A stretch of 64,000 nucleotides of DNA from Comamonadaceae bacterium (GTDB lineage Bacteria > Pseudomonadota > Gammaproteobacteria > Burkholderiales > Burkholderiaceae_C). Made by a program: the position numbers and the translations under genes. Positions 1 through 7,689 of the stretch are shown here, in pieces. The DNA lies in assembly GCA_003599455.1 (NCBI GenBank), contig QZKF01000003.1, positions 39,964-103,963 of the forward strand, read 5' to 3'. The notes beneath the pieces were generated by a model. That model made no database searches. It saw only the letters and a list, made by a program, of their open reading frames with translations, and was not told the origin of the DNA. The stretch's first letter is position 1, and the number at the start of each line of letters is the position of its first letter.

Positions 1-1058
1 ACGGCGATGGGCAACATCACCGGCGCGAAGATCAGGATGGTGGGCGTGAGGTCGAGCGCGGTGCCGATCAGCACCAGCACGATCATCATGGTGACCATCA
101 ACACGCGCGGATGCTCCACCAGCGGCCCCAGCCAGCCCGTGAGCGTGGACGGCAGGTCGGCCAGCGTGATCATGTAGCTGGCCACGGCGGCGCCGGCGCA
201 CAGGAACATCACCACCGAGGTGGTGCTGGCTGCGCGCACCAGCACGCCGTACACCTCGGGCAGGCGCATCTCGCGGTGCACGAAGAGCGCGATCACCAGC
301 GCGTAGGCGGCGGCCACCACGGCGGCTTCGGTCGGCGTGAACACGCCGCTCTTCATGCCGCCGATGATGATCACCGGCATGAGCAACGCCCACACCGCGC
401 GGCCGGTGAGGCGCAGGCGCTCGGCCATGGGCACCGGCGGGTGGCTCTGCAGCGTCATCTTGCGCAGCACGATGCGCCAGGCCACCACCAGCGCGGCGCC
501 CATGATCAGGCCGGGCACGATGCCCGAGATGAACAGCGCCGAGATCGAGGTGTTGGTGGTCACGCCGTAGATCACGAAGGCCATCGACGGCGGGATGATC
601 GGGCCGATCACGCTGCCCGCGGCAATCAGCCCGGCGGACGAGGCCACCGGGTAACCGTGCTTGCGCATCATGGGCAGCAGGATGGCCGACATGGCGGCCG
701 CGTCGGCCAGCGCCGAGCCCGACATGGCCGAGAGCAGCACCGCCGCGCCGATGGCCACATAGCCCAGGCCGCCGCGTACATGGCCGACCCAGGCCTGCGC
801 CATGTCGATGATGCGCTTGCTGATGCCGCCCGAGTTCATGAGCTCACCCGCGAGGATGAAGAAGGGCACGGCCAGCAGCGGAAAGCTGTCGATGCCGGCG
901 ACCATGTTCTGGGCCAGCAGTTGCGTGTCCCAGAAATCCATCACCCAGGCCATGGCGGCCCCGGTGAGCAACAGGGCAAACGCCATGTTCATGCCGATGC
1001 CCATGAGCACCACCATGCCGGCGATGAAGACCACGAAGGCCAGTGCTTCCACGCTCAT
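1..1058 (-). CDS. TRAP transporter large permease, DctM type (3' end outside window)
   Basis: This is the large membrane subunit of a tripartite ATP-independent periplasmic transporter, which uses an ion gradient to import an organic or sugar acid delivered by a periplasmic binding protein. The start at 1058 reads MSVEALAFVVFIAGMVVL. About 352 of the usual ~425 residues are visible, ending at the window edge. The sequence is a run of hydrophobic helices with the family's re-entrant GSALADAAAMSAI and GPIIPPSMAFVIYG segments. It starts four bases after the small permease stop and follows gluconokinase in the same operon. That context suggests gluconate or a related sugar acid as substrate (inference). 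The binding-protein gene is not visible and may lie to the left. Confidence 0.93.
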   Translation of the reverse strand, partial: MSVEALAFVVFIAGMVVLMGIGMNMAFALLLTGAAMAWVMDFWDTQLLAQNMVAGIDSFPLLAVPFFILAGELMNSGGISKRIIDMAQAWVGHVRGGLGYVAIGAAVLLSAMSGSALADAAAMSAILLPMMRKHGYPVASSAGLIAAGSVIGPIIPPSMAFVIYGVTTNTSISALFISGIVPGLIMGAALVVAWRIVLRKMTLQSHPPVPMAERLRLTGRAVWALLMPVIIIGGMKSGVFTPTEAAVVAAAYALVIALFVHREMRLPEVYGVLVRAASTTSVVMFLCAGAAVASYMITLADLPSTLTGWLGPLVEHPRVLMVTMMIVLVLIGTALDLTPTILIFAPVMLPIA

Positions 1059-1062
1059 CGCA

Positions 1063-1554
1063 TCACTCCATCTCGGCCTGGTGGCCCAGGTCCAGCGGCG
1101 TGCGCTGCACGATCTCGACCAGCACCATGAGGCCGATGGCCCCGGCGCACAGCAGCGCGGGCAGCGGCAGCAGCGCCACCGGGTAACCCAGCACCACCGA
1201 ATGGCTGTCCATGCCCACCACCACCTGCTGCCAGGCGCCCCGGCCCAGCAGCACGCAGGCCAGCAGCACCAGCAGGCGGATCGCCAGCGTGGCGCTGGCG
1301 AACAGCGCGGGCTTGTCGCGCAGCGCGCCGACCAGGCTGGTGAAGGCCATGTGCTGGCCCACCGGGTAGGCGGCGGTCGCACCCAGGAACACCATCCACA
1401 CGAACAGCAGGCGCGACAGCTCCTCGGTGGCGTTGATGCCGCTGTTGAAGCCGTAGCGCAGCACCACGTTGCCGAACACGCAGACCACCATGCCGAGCAG
1501 GCACAGCGCGAGCAGGGCTTCGGCCCCGTGCTTCAAAACATGGCCCAGTTTCAT
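1063..1554 (-). CDS. TRAP transporter small permease, DctQ type
   Basis: This is the 163-residue small membrane subunit that pairs with the DctM protein just downstream. Four hydrophobic segments are visible, at about residues 12-35, 48-67, 85-105 and 127-148. The motif TEELSRLLFVWMVFLGA near residue 43 is typical of DctQ proteins. The start overlaps the stop of gluconokinase by four bases (1551-1554), and the stop lies four bases before dctM, so translation of the three genes is probably coupled. Substrate specificity cannot be read from this subunit. Confidence 0.92.
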   Translation of the reverse strand: MKLGHVLKHGAEALLALCLLGMVVCVFGNVVLRYGFNSGINATEELSRLLFVWMVFLGATAAYPVGQHMAFTSLVGALRDKPALFASATLAIRLLVLLACVLLGRGAWQQVVVGMDSHSVVLGYPVALLPLPALLCAGAIGLMVLVEIVQRTPLDLGHQAEME

Positions 1555-2090
1555 GAGCGGGTCTCCAGGGGTCGGGCTGCAGTGGTGCTGCGCACCCAGC
1601 GCACCACCGCCGAGCCCAGGTCGTCCAGCGACTGTGTGGCATCGAGCGGCAACACGCCGGGTTCCTGGCGCGGGTCTTCCAGCGCGGCGAACTGGCTCGC
1701 CACCAGGCTCACCGGGAACAGGTGCGCCGGCCGCGCGGCCACACGCTCGCGTGCCTGGTCCTGCGTGAGTTCAAGGAACACGAAACGCAGGCCGGGTGTG
1801 GCCGCGCGCAGGCGGTCGCGGTAGCGCCGCTTGAGCGCCGAGCAGGTCAGCACCACGCCCTGCGGGTGGGCCTGCAGCTGGTTGGCCAGGGTGTCGAGCC
1901 AGGCCGCGCGGTCGTCGTCGCTCAGCGGGGTGCCGCTGCGCATCTTGGCGACGTTGCCCGCGGAGTGGAAGTCGTCGCCTTCCAGCAGCGGCAGGCCCAG
2001 CGCCTCGGCGCAGAGCTGGCCCAGGCTGGACTTGCCGCAACCCGCCACGCCCATGACGACGAGGGAGGTGTTTTCGGGTCGGGTGTTCAT
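1551..2090 (-). CDS. gntK: Gluconokinase (GntK/IdnK family)
   Basis: Cytoplasmic kinase that phosphorylates D-gluconate to 6-phosphogluconate with ATP, feeding the Entner-Doudoroff or pentose phosphate route. The protein is 179 residues, the normal size for the family. A Walker A P-loop GVAGCGKSS lies at residues 14-22, followed by the family signatures EGDDFHSAGNVAKMRSG and CSALKRRYRDRLR. It is the first gene of a divergent operon with the TRAP permeases. A LacI-type operator sits immediately upstream of its start codon, and the divergent LacI regulator is the obvious controller. The Shine-Dalgarno match is poor. Confidence 0.93.
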   Translation of the reverse strand: MNTRPENTSLVVMGVAGCGKSSLGQLCAEALGLPLLEGDDFHSAGNVAKMRSGTPLSDDDRAAWLDTLANQLQAHPQGVVLTCSALKRRYRDRLRAATPGLRFVFLELTQDQARERVAARPAHLFPVSLVASQFAALEDPRQEPGVLPLDATQSLDDLGSAVVRWVRSTTAARPLETRS

Positions 2091-2092
2091 TT

Positions 2093-2105
2093 GGTAGCGC
2101 TATCC
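2093..2105. promoter_or_regulatory. Putative LacI-family operator O1 (gntK side)
   Basis: The site GGTAGCGCTATCC is centred on a palindromic TAGCGCTA with the central CG step usual for LacI-family operators. It begins two bases upstream of the gntK start codon. It shares the ten bases AGCGCTATCC with a second site at 2220-2233. Binding by the adjacent LacI-type protein is inference. Confidence 0.55.
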
Positions 2106-2219
2106 CAACGGGTCAAAAAAAAGGACGGTCCACATGGGGTGCATCGCCCTCCGCATCGAGAGAGCTTCATGGCAACATGCGGGAGCGATTCAGGGTAAGT
2201 TCGGGGTGCAATCTGCTTC

Positions 2220-2233
2220 GGACAGCGCTATCC
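2220..2233. promoter_or_regulatory. Putative LacI-family operator O2 (regulator side)
   Basis: GGACAGCGCTATCC is a 14-base palindrome with one mismatched pair. It is centred 128 bases from O1 and 39 bases upstream of the regulator's start codon. It overlaps a -10-like TATCCT at 2229-2234, so autorepression is plausible. Confidence 0.55.
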
Positions 2234-2271
2234 TACCGCCAGGACGACGCCACCAAATACCGGGAAAACCC

Positions 2272-3297
2272 TTGGAACCGACCGAACGCAAGCGCCGCCA
2301 CAGCGGCCGCACCACCCTCAGCGACGTGGCCCGGGCCGCCGAGGTCAGCCCCATCACCGCCTCGCGCGCGCTGCGCGGCGAGCGCAGCGTGGCGCCCGAG
2401 CTGGTGGAGCGTGTGAAGCTCGCGGTCGAGCAACTGGGCTACGTGCCCGACCCGGCCGCGCGCGCCCTCGCCTCGCAGCGCAGCACGCAGGTGCCGGTGC
2501 TGGTGCCGTTGCTGTCCAACGCGCTGTTTGTCGACGTGCTCGAGGCCGTGCACCGCACCCTGCTGCCCCACGGCTACCAGACCCTGATCGGCGTGACGCA
2601 CTACGAGCCGCGCGAAGAAGAGCAGCTGCTGCGCAGCTACTTGGCGCACCGCCCCGCCGGCCTGCTGATCACCGGCTTCGACCGCACCGAGGCCGCGCGC
2701 CAGATGATCGCGGCCAGCGGCGTGCCCTGCGTGTACCTGATGGAGCTGACGCAGGCACCCGGCGTGCACTGCGTGGGCTTCTCGCAGACCGAAGCCGGCC
2801 ACGCCATCACCGAGCACCTGGTGCAGCGCGGCCGAAAACGCATCGCCTTCGTGGCGGCCCAGCTCGACCCGCGCACCATGCAGCGCGCCGAGGGCTACCG
2901 CCGCTGCCTGCGCCAGCACGGCCTGTACGACGCGCGACTGGAGTTGCTGAGCCCGCAGCCCTCTTCGATGCGCCTCGGCGGTGAACTGCTCGAAGACCTG
3001 CTGCGCACCCGCCCCGAGGTGGACGCCGTGTTTTTCTGCAACGACGATCTGGCGCAAGGCGGCCTGCTCACCGCGTTGAAGCTGGGCGTAGACGTGCCGG
3101 GCCGCATCGCGGTGGCCGGCTTCAACGACCTCTCGGGCAGCGACCAGATGGTGCCGCCCCTGACCACCGTGCGCACGCCCCGCCGCGCGATTGGCGAGGC
3201 CAGCGCGCAGATGCTGCTGGGCCTGATTCGCGGGGAATCACCGGCCGTGAACTCGGTGGACCTGGGCTTCGAACTGCTGGTGCGCGGCAGCAGCTAG
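2272..3297 (+). CDS. LacI-family transcriptional regulator, GntR-like
   Basis: DNA-binding repressor of 341 residues with the usual two-part layout. The N-terminal LacI helix-turn-helix reads TLSDVARAAEVSPITASRAL at about residues 15-34, followed by the hinge region. The rest is a periplasmic-binding-protein-like sensor domain (RSTQVPVLVPLLSNALFVDV onward). I chose the TTG at 2272 because the helix-turn-helix begins 14 residues later. The open frame extends upstream to 2134, but that part looks non-coding and contains the operator. It is divergent from gntK and the TRAP genes, so a sugar acid or its phosphate is the likely inducer (inference). Confidence 0.9.
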   Translation: MEPTERKRRHSGRTTLSDVARAAEVSPITASRALRGERSVAPELVERVKLAVEQLGYVPDPAARALASQRSTQVPVLVPLLSNALFVDVLEAVHRTLLPHGYQTLIGVTHYEPREEEQLLRSYLAHRPAGLLITGFDRTEAARQMIAASGVPCVYLMELTQAPGVHCVGFSQTEAGHAITEHLVQRGRKRIAFVAAQLDPRTMQRAEGYRRCLRQHGLYDARLELLSPQPSSMRLGGELLEDLLRTRPEVDAVFFCNDDLAQGGLLTALKLGVDVPGRIAVAGFNDLSGSDQMVPPLTTVRTPRRAIGEASAQMLLGLIRGESPAVNSVDLGFELLVRGSS

Positions 3298-3304
3298 GCG
3301 GGCC

Positions 3305-3658
3305 TCACAAGGCCTTGCCGTCGAACTGCTTCACCGGGATCGCGGCGAGGTCGATGTTCTCGATGCACCGCAGATTGACTGCGGCCACCGCGTTGCCCTT
3401 GGAATCCGTGGCTTCACCGAAAGCGTGGATGCCGCAGGTGGGGCAGAAACGGTGCTTGATCCCATGCTTGTTGAACAGGTAGGTGCTGGCCGCCGCCTCC
3501 GGCGTCTTCAGCCTGAGGCTCGCGCGCGGCACGGACCACAGCAGCGATGCCCGGCGCGAACAGATCGAACAGTTGCAGGCCAGGCCACTGTCGATGGTTC
3601 CTTCGACTTCGAAGGCGATGGCGCCGCAATGGCAACTGCCGGTGTAGGTGGTGCTCAT
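3305..3658 (-). CDS. GFA-family zinc protein (glutathione-dependent formaldehyde-activating enzyme/CENP-V fold)
   Basis: Small cytoplasmic zinc-binding protein of 117 residues. Cysteine ligands are visible in GSCHCGAIAFEVEG near residue 8, CNCSICSRR near residue 32 and FCPTCGIHAF near residue 76. This matches the Mss4-like fold of the GFA family. Most members have no proven enzymatic role and the classical formaldehyde activity is doubtful, so no substrate is assigned. The ATG at 3658 is chosen because the conserved domain starts within six residues of it. It is convergent with the LacI regulator, with only seven bases between the stops. Confidence 0.85.
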   Translation of the reverse strand: MSTTYTGSCHCGAIAFEVEGTIDSGLACNCSICSRRASLLWSVPRASLRLKTPEAAASTYLFNKHGIKHRFCPTCGIHAFGEATDSKGNAVAAVNLRCIENIDLAAIPVKQFDGKAL

Positions 3659-3915
3659 GGGTCTGGGCTCTCGGTGGGGATGGAGGAGGACCTGACTGTA
3701 TTCATGCGGTGGCGAAGCGGGGAGTAACAAGATCGTCGGGAAACGACCCTGGGCAACTCCCGAACAGGGGCCGCTCGGCTTTGGCTGTGCCTGCCGCGAC
3801 AGAACAGCCGTGCTCCACCGTCGACAACACCAGGCTTGAAGCCGGCTGGAGGGGGGCAGGTCACGGAGGAACGCGGTAGCGGTAAGCTGCGCACACATTC
3901 ACCCCTGGAGACCCC

Positions 3916-4203
3916 ATGCCCGCCTACCTCTACGGCAACATCGAAATCACGCGTCCCGACCTCTACGAGGTCTACCGCGCGGAGGTGCCGGCGCTGATCG
4001 CCGCGCACGGCGGGCGCTACCTGGTGCGCGGTGGCGCGGTCAGCGTGCTCGAAGGCAGCGGCGTGCCGCAACGCCAGGTCATCCTGGAGTTTCCCGACAT
4101 GGCGCACCTGCAGGCCTTCTACACCTCGCCCGAGTACCAGCGCCTGATCAGGATTCGCCAGAGCGCGTCCACCGGCACGCTGTTCGCGATCGAGGGAGTT
4201 TGA
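3916..4203 (+). CDS. DUF1330 family protein
   Basis: A 95-residue protein of the dimeric ferredoxin-like DUF1330 family. Recognisable parts are MPAYLYGNIEITRPDLYEVY at the start, HGGRYLVRGGAVSVLEG in the middle and FPDMAHLQAFYTSPEYQ before the C terminus. The function is unknown in general. It is a single gene with a good Shine-Dalgarno (CTGGAGAC) before the start. A 257-base gap separates it from the divergent GFA gene and must hold both promoters. Confidence 0.88.
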   Translation: MPAYLYGNIEITRPDLYEVYRAEVPALIAAHGGRYLVRGGAVSVLEGSGVPQRQVILEFPDMAHLQAFYTSPEYQRLIRIRQSASTGTLFAIEGV

Positions 4204-4274
4204 GGGCCGGCGCAGCGGTCACAGCTGGTTACCTCGCCGACCTTTGACCACACCTGCGCTTCACACGGGGGCGG

Positions 4275-4280
4275 GATAAT
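4275..4280 (+). promoter_or_regulatory. -10 hexamer GATAAT, near-leaderless promoter of the PBP gene
   Basis: GATAAT is followed by eight bases and then the ATG at 4289. Predicted transcription start is about 4287, leaving at most a two-base leader. No Shine-Dalgarno is present and the -35 is weak. Confidence 0.5.
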
Positions 4281-4288
4281 TCAGCCCC

Positions 4289-6610
4289 ATGTTCCAGCCT
4301 TCCCTGCGCCGGGCGGTCATCGCCCTGGCGGTCACCGCCGCCACCCTCGTGGCGCTGCCCTCGCCGGCGTCGACCTTCGACCTGCCGCCGCTCGACCGCA
4401 TCGTCAACTACCAGCCCAAGCTGCCCCTGCAGGTGTTCACCGCCGACGGCGTGGAGATCGCGCAGTTCGGCACCGAACGGCGCGAATACCTGCCGCTGTC
4501 GCGCACGCCGAAGCTGCTGCAGCAGGCCGTGCTCGCCGTGGAGGACGCGCGCTTTCGCGAGCACTCGGGCGTGGACCCGAAAGGCATGGCGCGCGCGCTG
4601 GTTGCCGCCATCACCGGCGGGCGCAAGCAGGGCGCCTCCACCATCACGCAGCAGCTGGTGCGCACCATGCTGCTCACGCGCGAGTTCTCGGCCGAGCGCA
4701 AGGTCAAGGAAATCTGGCTCGCGCTGAAGCTGGAGGATGAAATCTCCAAGGACCGCATCCTGGAGATCTACCTCAACGAGATCTTCCTGGGCCAGCGCGC
4801 CTATGGTTTCGCGGCCGCCTCGCAGATCTATTTCGGCAAGCCGCTGGACAAGCTCTCGCTGGCCGAGACCGCCATGCTCGCCGGCCTGCCGCAGAACCCC
4901 TATTACGCCAACCCGGTGGCCAACCTGGAGCGCGCGACGCAGCGCCAGCGCGTGGTGCTCGAGCGCATGCGCGCCACCGAGGTCATCAACGACAAACAGC
5001 TGGCCGCCGCGCGCGCCGAGAAGCTCGTCATCCGTCCGCCCGGCCTGCGCAGCGTGCACGCCGCGCACGTGGCCGAGATGGCGCGCGCCGTGGTGGTCGA
5101 GCGTTTCGGCACCGAGGCCTATTCCAGCGGCCTGCGTGTGACGACCTCGCTGCGCGCGGCCGACCAGCGCGCGGCGCACGCGGCGGTCCAGCGCGGGGTG
5201 CTGGCCTTCGACCGCCGTGGTCCGTGGCGCGGCCCGGAAGACCTGGAAACCCTGCCCGCTGGCGGCGGTGCCGAGCTGGAGCGCGCCGCCGCCGAGGCCC
5301 TGAAGGACCACCGGGACGACGAAACGCTGCGCGTGGGCATCGTGCTGGCGGCCAGCCCCAAGGCCTTGCAGGTGCAGCTGGCCAGCGGCGAGCGCGTCAG
5401 CGTGCAGGGCGAGGGTCTGCGCTGGGCGCAGCGCGGACTCGACCCCAAGGCCAAGGCGCCGCTCAAGATTGCGCGCGGCGCCGTCGTGCGCGTGGTCAGC
5501 ACCGGCAAGACCAAGGACAGGAAGAGCGACGTGTGGGCCATCTCGCAATGGCCCGAGGCCGAGGCGGCGCTGGTCGCGATGGACCCCAGGACCGGCCGCG
5601 TGCGCGCGCTGGTGGGCGGCTTCGACTTCGCGCGCCAACCGTTCAACCACGTCACGCAGGGCTGGCGCCAACCCGGCTCGGCCTTGAAGCCGCTGCTGTA
5701 CTCCGCCGCGCTGGAAGCGCGCGTGATGCCGGCCACGCTGGTGGACGACCTGCCCTTTCGCGCCGCCAACGGCTGGAGCCCGGGCAACAGCAATGGCGAG
5801 TACGCCGGCCCGATCACGCTGCGCCAGGCGCTGGCGCGCTCCAGCAACCTGGCGAGCGTGCGCGTGCTCCAGCACACCGGCACCCAGCCCGCGCGCGAGT
5901 GGACCGGCCGCTTCGGCCTGGACACCGCGCGCCAGCCCGACGACCTCACGCTGGCCCTGGGCACCGGCAGCGTGACGCCGCTGCAGATGGCGCAGGCCTA
6001 CGCCACGCTGGCCAACGGCGGCTGGCGCGTCGCGCCGGTGGTGGTCGAGAAGATCACCGATGCGCAGGGCAAGCTGCTGTTCGAAGCGCCGCCGCCGGCC
6101 GCGCTCACCGAAGACAACCGCAGCGTTCCCGCGCGCAACGCCTTCGTGGTCGGCAGCCTGCTCAACGAGGTCACGCGCACCGGCACCGCCGCACGCGCGC
6201 AGGCCGCGCTCAAGCGGCCCGACATCTACGGCAAGACCGGCACCACCAACGACGCGGTGGACGCCTGGTTCGCGGGTTACCAGCCCACGCTGGCCGCCGC
6301 CGTGTGGATGGGCTACGACAAGCCGCGCAGCCTGGGTGGCGGCGAATCGGGCGGCCGGCTCGCGCTGCCGATCTGGATCGACTTCATGGGCAGCGCGCTC
6401 AAGGGCACGCCGGTGGCGGCCCCGCCGGCAGCGCCCGAGGGCCTGGTGCGCGAGGGCGATGAATGGCTGTACGCCGAATGGCGCGAGGGCGGCTGGGTGT
6501 CGGAGATCTCGGACGCGCACGGCGTGCAGTACAAGACGAACATCGGCCACGAAATCGGCAAGGCCTTCAGTTCCTTTGGTGCCTGGCTGCGCGGCGAATC
6601 CCGGCCCTGA
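4289..6610 (+). CDS. Class A penicillin-binding protein (PBP1A-type transglycosylase/transpeptidase)
   Basis: Bifunctional peptidoglycan synthase of 773 residues acting on the periplasmic face of the inner membrane. Residues 8-28 form a hydrophobic anchor or signal. The GT51 glycosyltransferase domain follows, with the catalytic VEDARF motif (Glu85), GASTITQQ at 115-122 and EIYLNEIFLGQRAYG. The transpeptidase domain shows GSALKP with nucleophile Ser464 and Lys467, an SSN motif, and KTGTT at 649-653. The length is at the short end for PBP1A proteins. It looks monocistronic, with a bidirectional terminator directly after it. mrcA/ponA is the likely equivalent, but paralogues are common in this group. 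Confidence 0.93.
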   Translation: MFQPSLRRAVIALAVTAATLVALPSPASTFDLPPLDRIVNYQPKLPLQVFTADGVEIAQFGTERREYLPLSRTPKLLQQAVLAVEDARFREHSGVDPKGMARALVAAITGGRKQGASTITQQLVRTMLLTREFSAERKVKEIWLALKLEDEISKDRILEIYLNEIFLGQRAYGFAAASQIYFGKPLDKLSLAETAMLAGLPQNPYYANPVANLERATQRQRVVLERMRATEVINDKQLAAARAEKLVIRPPGLRSVHAAHVAEMARAVVVERFGTEAYSSGLRVTTSLRAADQRAAHAAVQRGVLAFDRRGPWRGPEDLETLPAGGGAELERAAAEALKDHRDDETLRVGIVLAASPKALQVQLASGERVSVQGEGLRWAQRGLDPKAKAPLKIARGAVVRVVSTGKTKDRKSDVWAISQWPEAEAALVAMDPRTGRVRALVGGFDFARQPFNHVTQGWRQPGSALKPLLYSAALEARVMPATLVDDLPFRAANGWSPGNSNGEYAGPITLRQALARSSNLASVRVLQHTGTQPAREWTGRFGLDTARQPDDLTLALGTGSVTPLQMAQAYATLANGGWRVAPVVVEKITDAQGKLLFEAPPPAALTEDNRSVPARNAFVVGSLLNEVTRTGTAARAQAALKRPDIYGKTGTTNDAVDAWFAGYQPTLAAAVWMGYDKPRSLGGGESGGRLALPIWIDFMGSALKGTPVAAPPAAPEGLVREGDEWLYAEWREGGWVSEISDAHGVQYKTNIGHEIGKAFSSFGAWLRGESRP

Positions 6611-6631
6611 TGACACCCCACGCGCGGACGC

Positions 6632-6664
6632 AAAAAAAAGCCGGCCACGAAGGCCGGCTTTTTT
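6632..6664. terminator. Bidirectional rho-independent terminator
   Basis: A seven-base-pair stem GCCGGCC/GGCCGGC (6640-6646 with 6652-6658) is flanked by an A tract on the left and a T tract on the right. It therefore works for the PBP gene on plus and for the convergent nitronate monooxygenase gene on minus. Confidence 0.9.
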
Positions 6665-6682
6665 GTGGGCGCCGCAGAGGGA

Positions 6683-7663
6683 TCAACCGGCGCAGATGCG
6701 CGCCTTGGCTTCCGCGTATTCGCGCTTGAAGCGCGCCACCAGCTCGGCCGCGGGCACGACCTCGCGGATCGCGCCAATGCCCTGGCCGCAACCCCAGATG
6801 TCCTTCCAGGCCTTGGCGGCGTTGGCGCCTTCGCCGGTGGAGAAGTTCATCTTGCTCGGGTCGCTCTGCGGCAGGTTGTCCGGGTCCATGCCGGCGTTCT
6901 TGATACTGCCCTTGAGGTAGTTGCCGTGGATGCCGGTGTAGAAGTTGCTGTAGACGATGTCGTCGGAGTCCGACGAGGTGATCATCGCCTTGTAGCCGTC
7001 CACCGCGCGCGCTTCGTCGGTGGCGATGAAGGCCGAGCCGATGTAGGCGAAGTCGGCGCCCATGGCCTGCGCGGCCAGGATAGCGCCGCCCGAGGCGATC
7101 GAACCCGAGAGCGCGATCGGCCCGCCAAACCACTCGCGGATCTCCTGCACCATGGCGAACGGGCTCTTCACGCTGGCGTGGCCGCCGGCACCGGCCGCCA
7201 CCGGGATCAGGCCGTCAGCGCCCTTCTCGATCGCCTTGTGCGCGAACACGTTGTTGATCACGTCGTGCAGCACCACCCCACCCCAGCTCTGCACCGCCCT
7301 GTTCACGTCTTCGCGCGCGCCCAGGCTGGTGATGATGATCGGCACCTTGTACTTGGCACACAGCTGCATGTCGTGGTCCAGCCGGTCGTTGCTCTTGTGC
7401 ACGATCTGGTTGATGGCGAACGGCGCGGCCTTGTTGTCCGGGTTCGCTGCGTCGTGCGCGGCCAGGGCCTCGGTGATCTCGGCCAGCCACTCGTCGAGCT
7501 GCGAAGCCGGTCGCGCATTGAGCGCGGGCATGGAGCCCACCACGCCGGCCTTGCACTGGGCAATGACGAGCTTGGGGTTGCTGATGATGAACAGCGGCGA
7601 GCCGATCACCGGGAACCTGATGTTCTTGAGAAGGGGTGGCAGGCTGCGGGCGGGTGCGGTCAT
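6683..7663 (-). CDS. Nitronate monooxygenase-like FMN protein (NPD family)
   Basis: TIM-barrel flavoprotein of 326 residues in the 2-nitropropane dioxygenase/nitronate monooxygenase family. It shows FPVIGSPLFIISNPKLVIAQ at the N terminus, VVGSMPALNAR, the glycine-rich VAAGAGGHASVKSPFAMVQE and the phosphate-binding SGSIASGGAILAAQAMGADF. Family members oxidise nitronates or act as FMN-linked enoyl reductases, so the true substrate is uncertain. The ATG at 7663, preceded by GGAGACTTC, is preferred to further upstream in-frame codons. It follows the acyl-CoA dehydrogenase gene after 26 bases and is probably co-transcribed, which hints at a role around acyl-CoA or nitroalkane oxidation. Confidence 0.87.
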   Translation of the reverse strand: MTAPARSLPPLLKNIRFPVIGSPLFIISNPKLVIAQCKAGVVGSMPALNARPASQLDEWLAEITEALAAHDAANPDNKAAPFAINQIVHKSNDRLDHDMQLCAKYKVPIIITSLGAREDVNRAVQSWGGVVLHDVINNVFAHKAIEKGADGLIPVAAGAGGHASVKSPFAMVQEIREWFGGPIALSGSIASGGAILAAQAMGADFAYIGSAFIATDEARAVDGYKAMITSSDSDDIVYSNFYTGIHGNYLKGSIKNAGMDPDNLPQSDPSKMNFSTGEGANAAKAWKDIWGCGQGIGAIREVVPAAELVARFKREYAEAKARICAG

Positions 7664-7689
7664 GAAGTCTCCGTCGGGGTTGTGGGGGC

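Noticed and set aside
2134..2271. N-terminal extension of the LacI-type regulator to the upstream ATG
   Set aside because: The extension contains the operator and promoter and has no family match; the helix-turn-helix begins right after the TTG at 2272.
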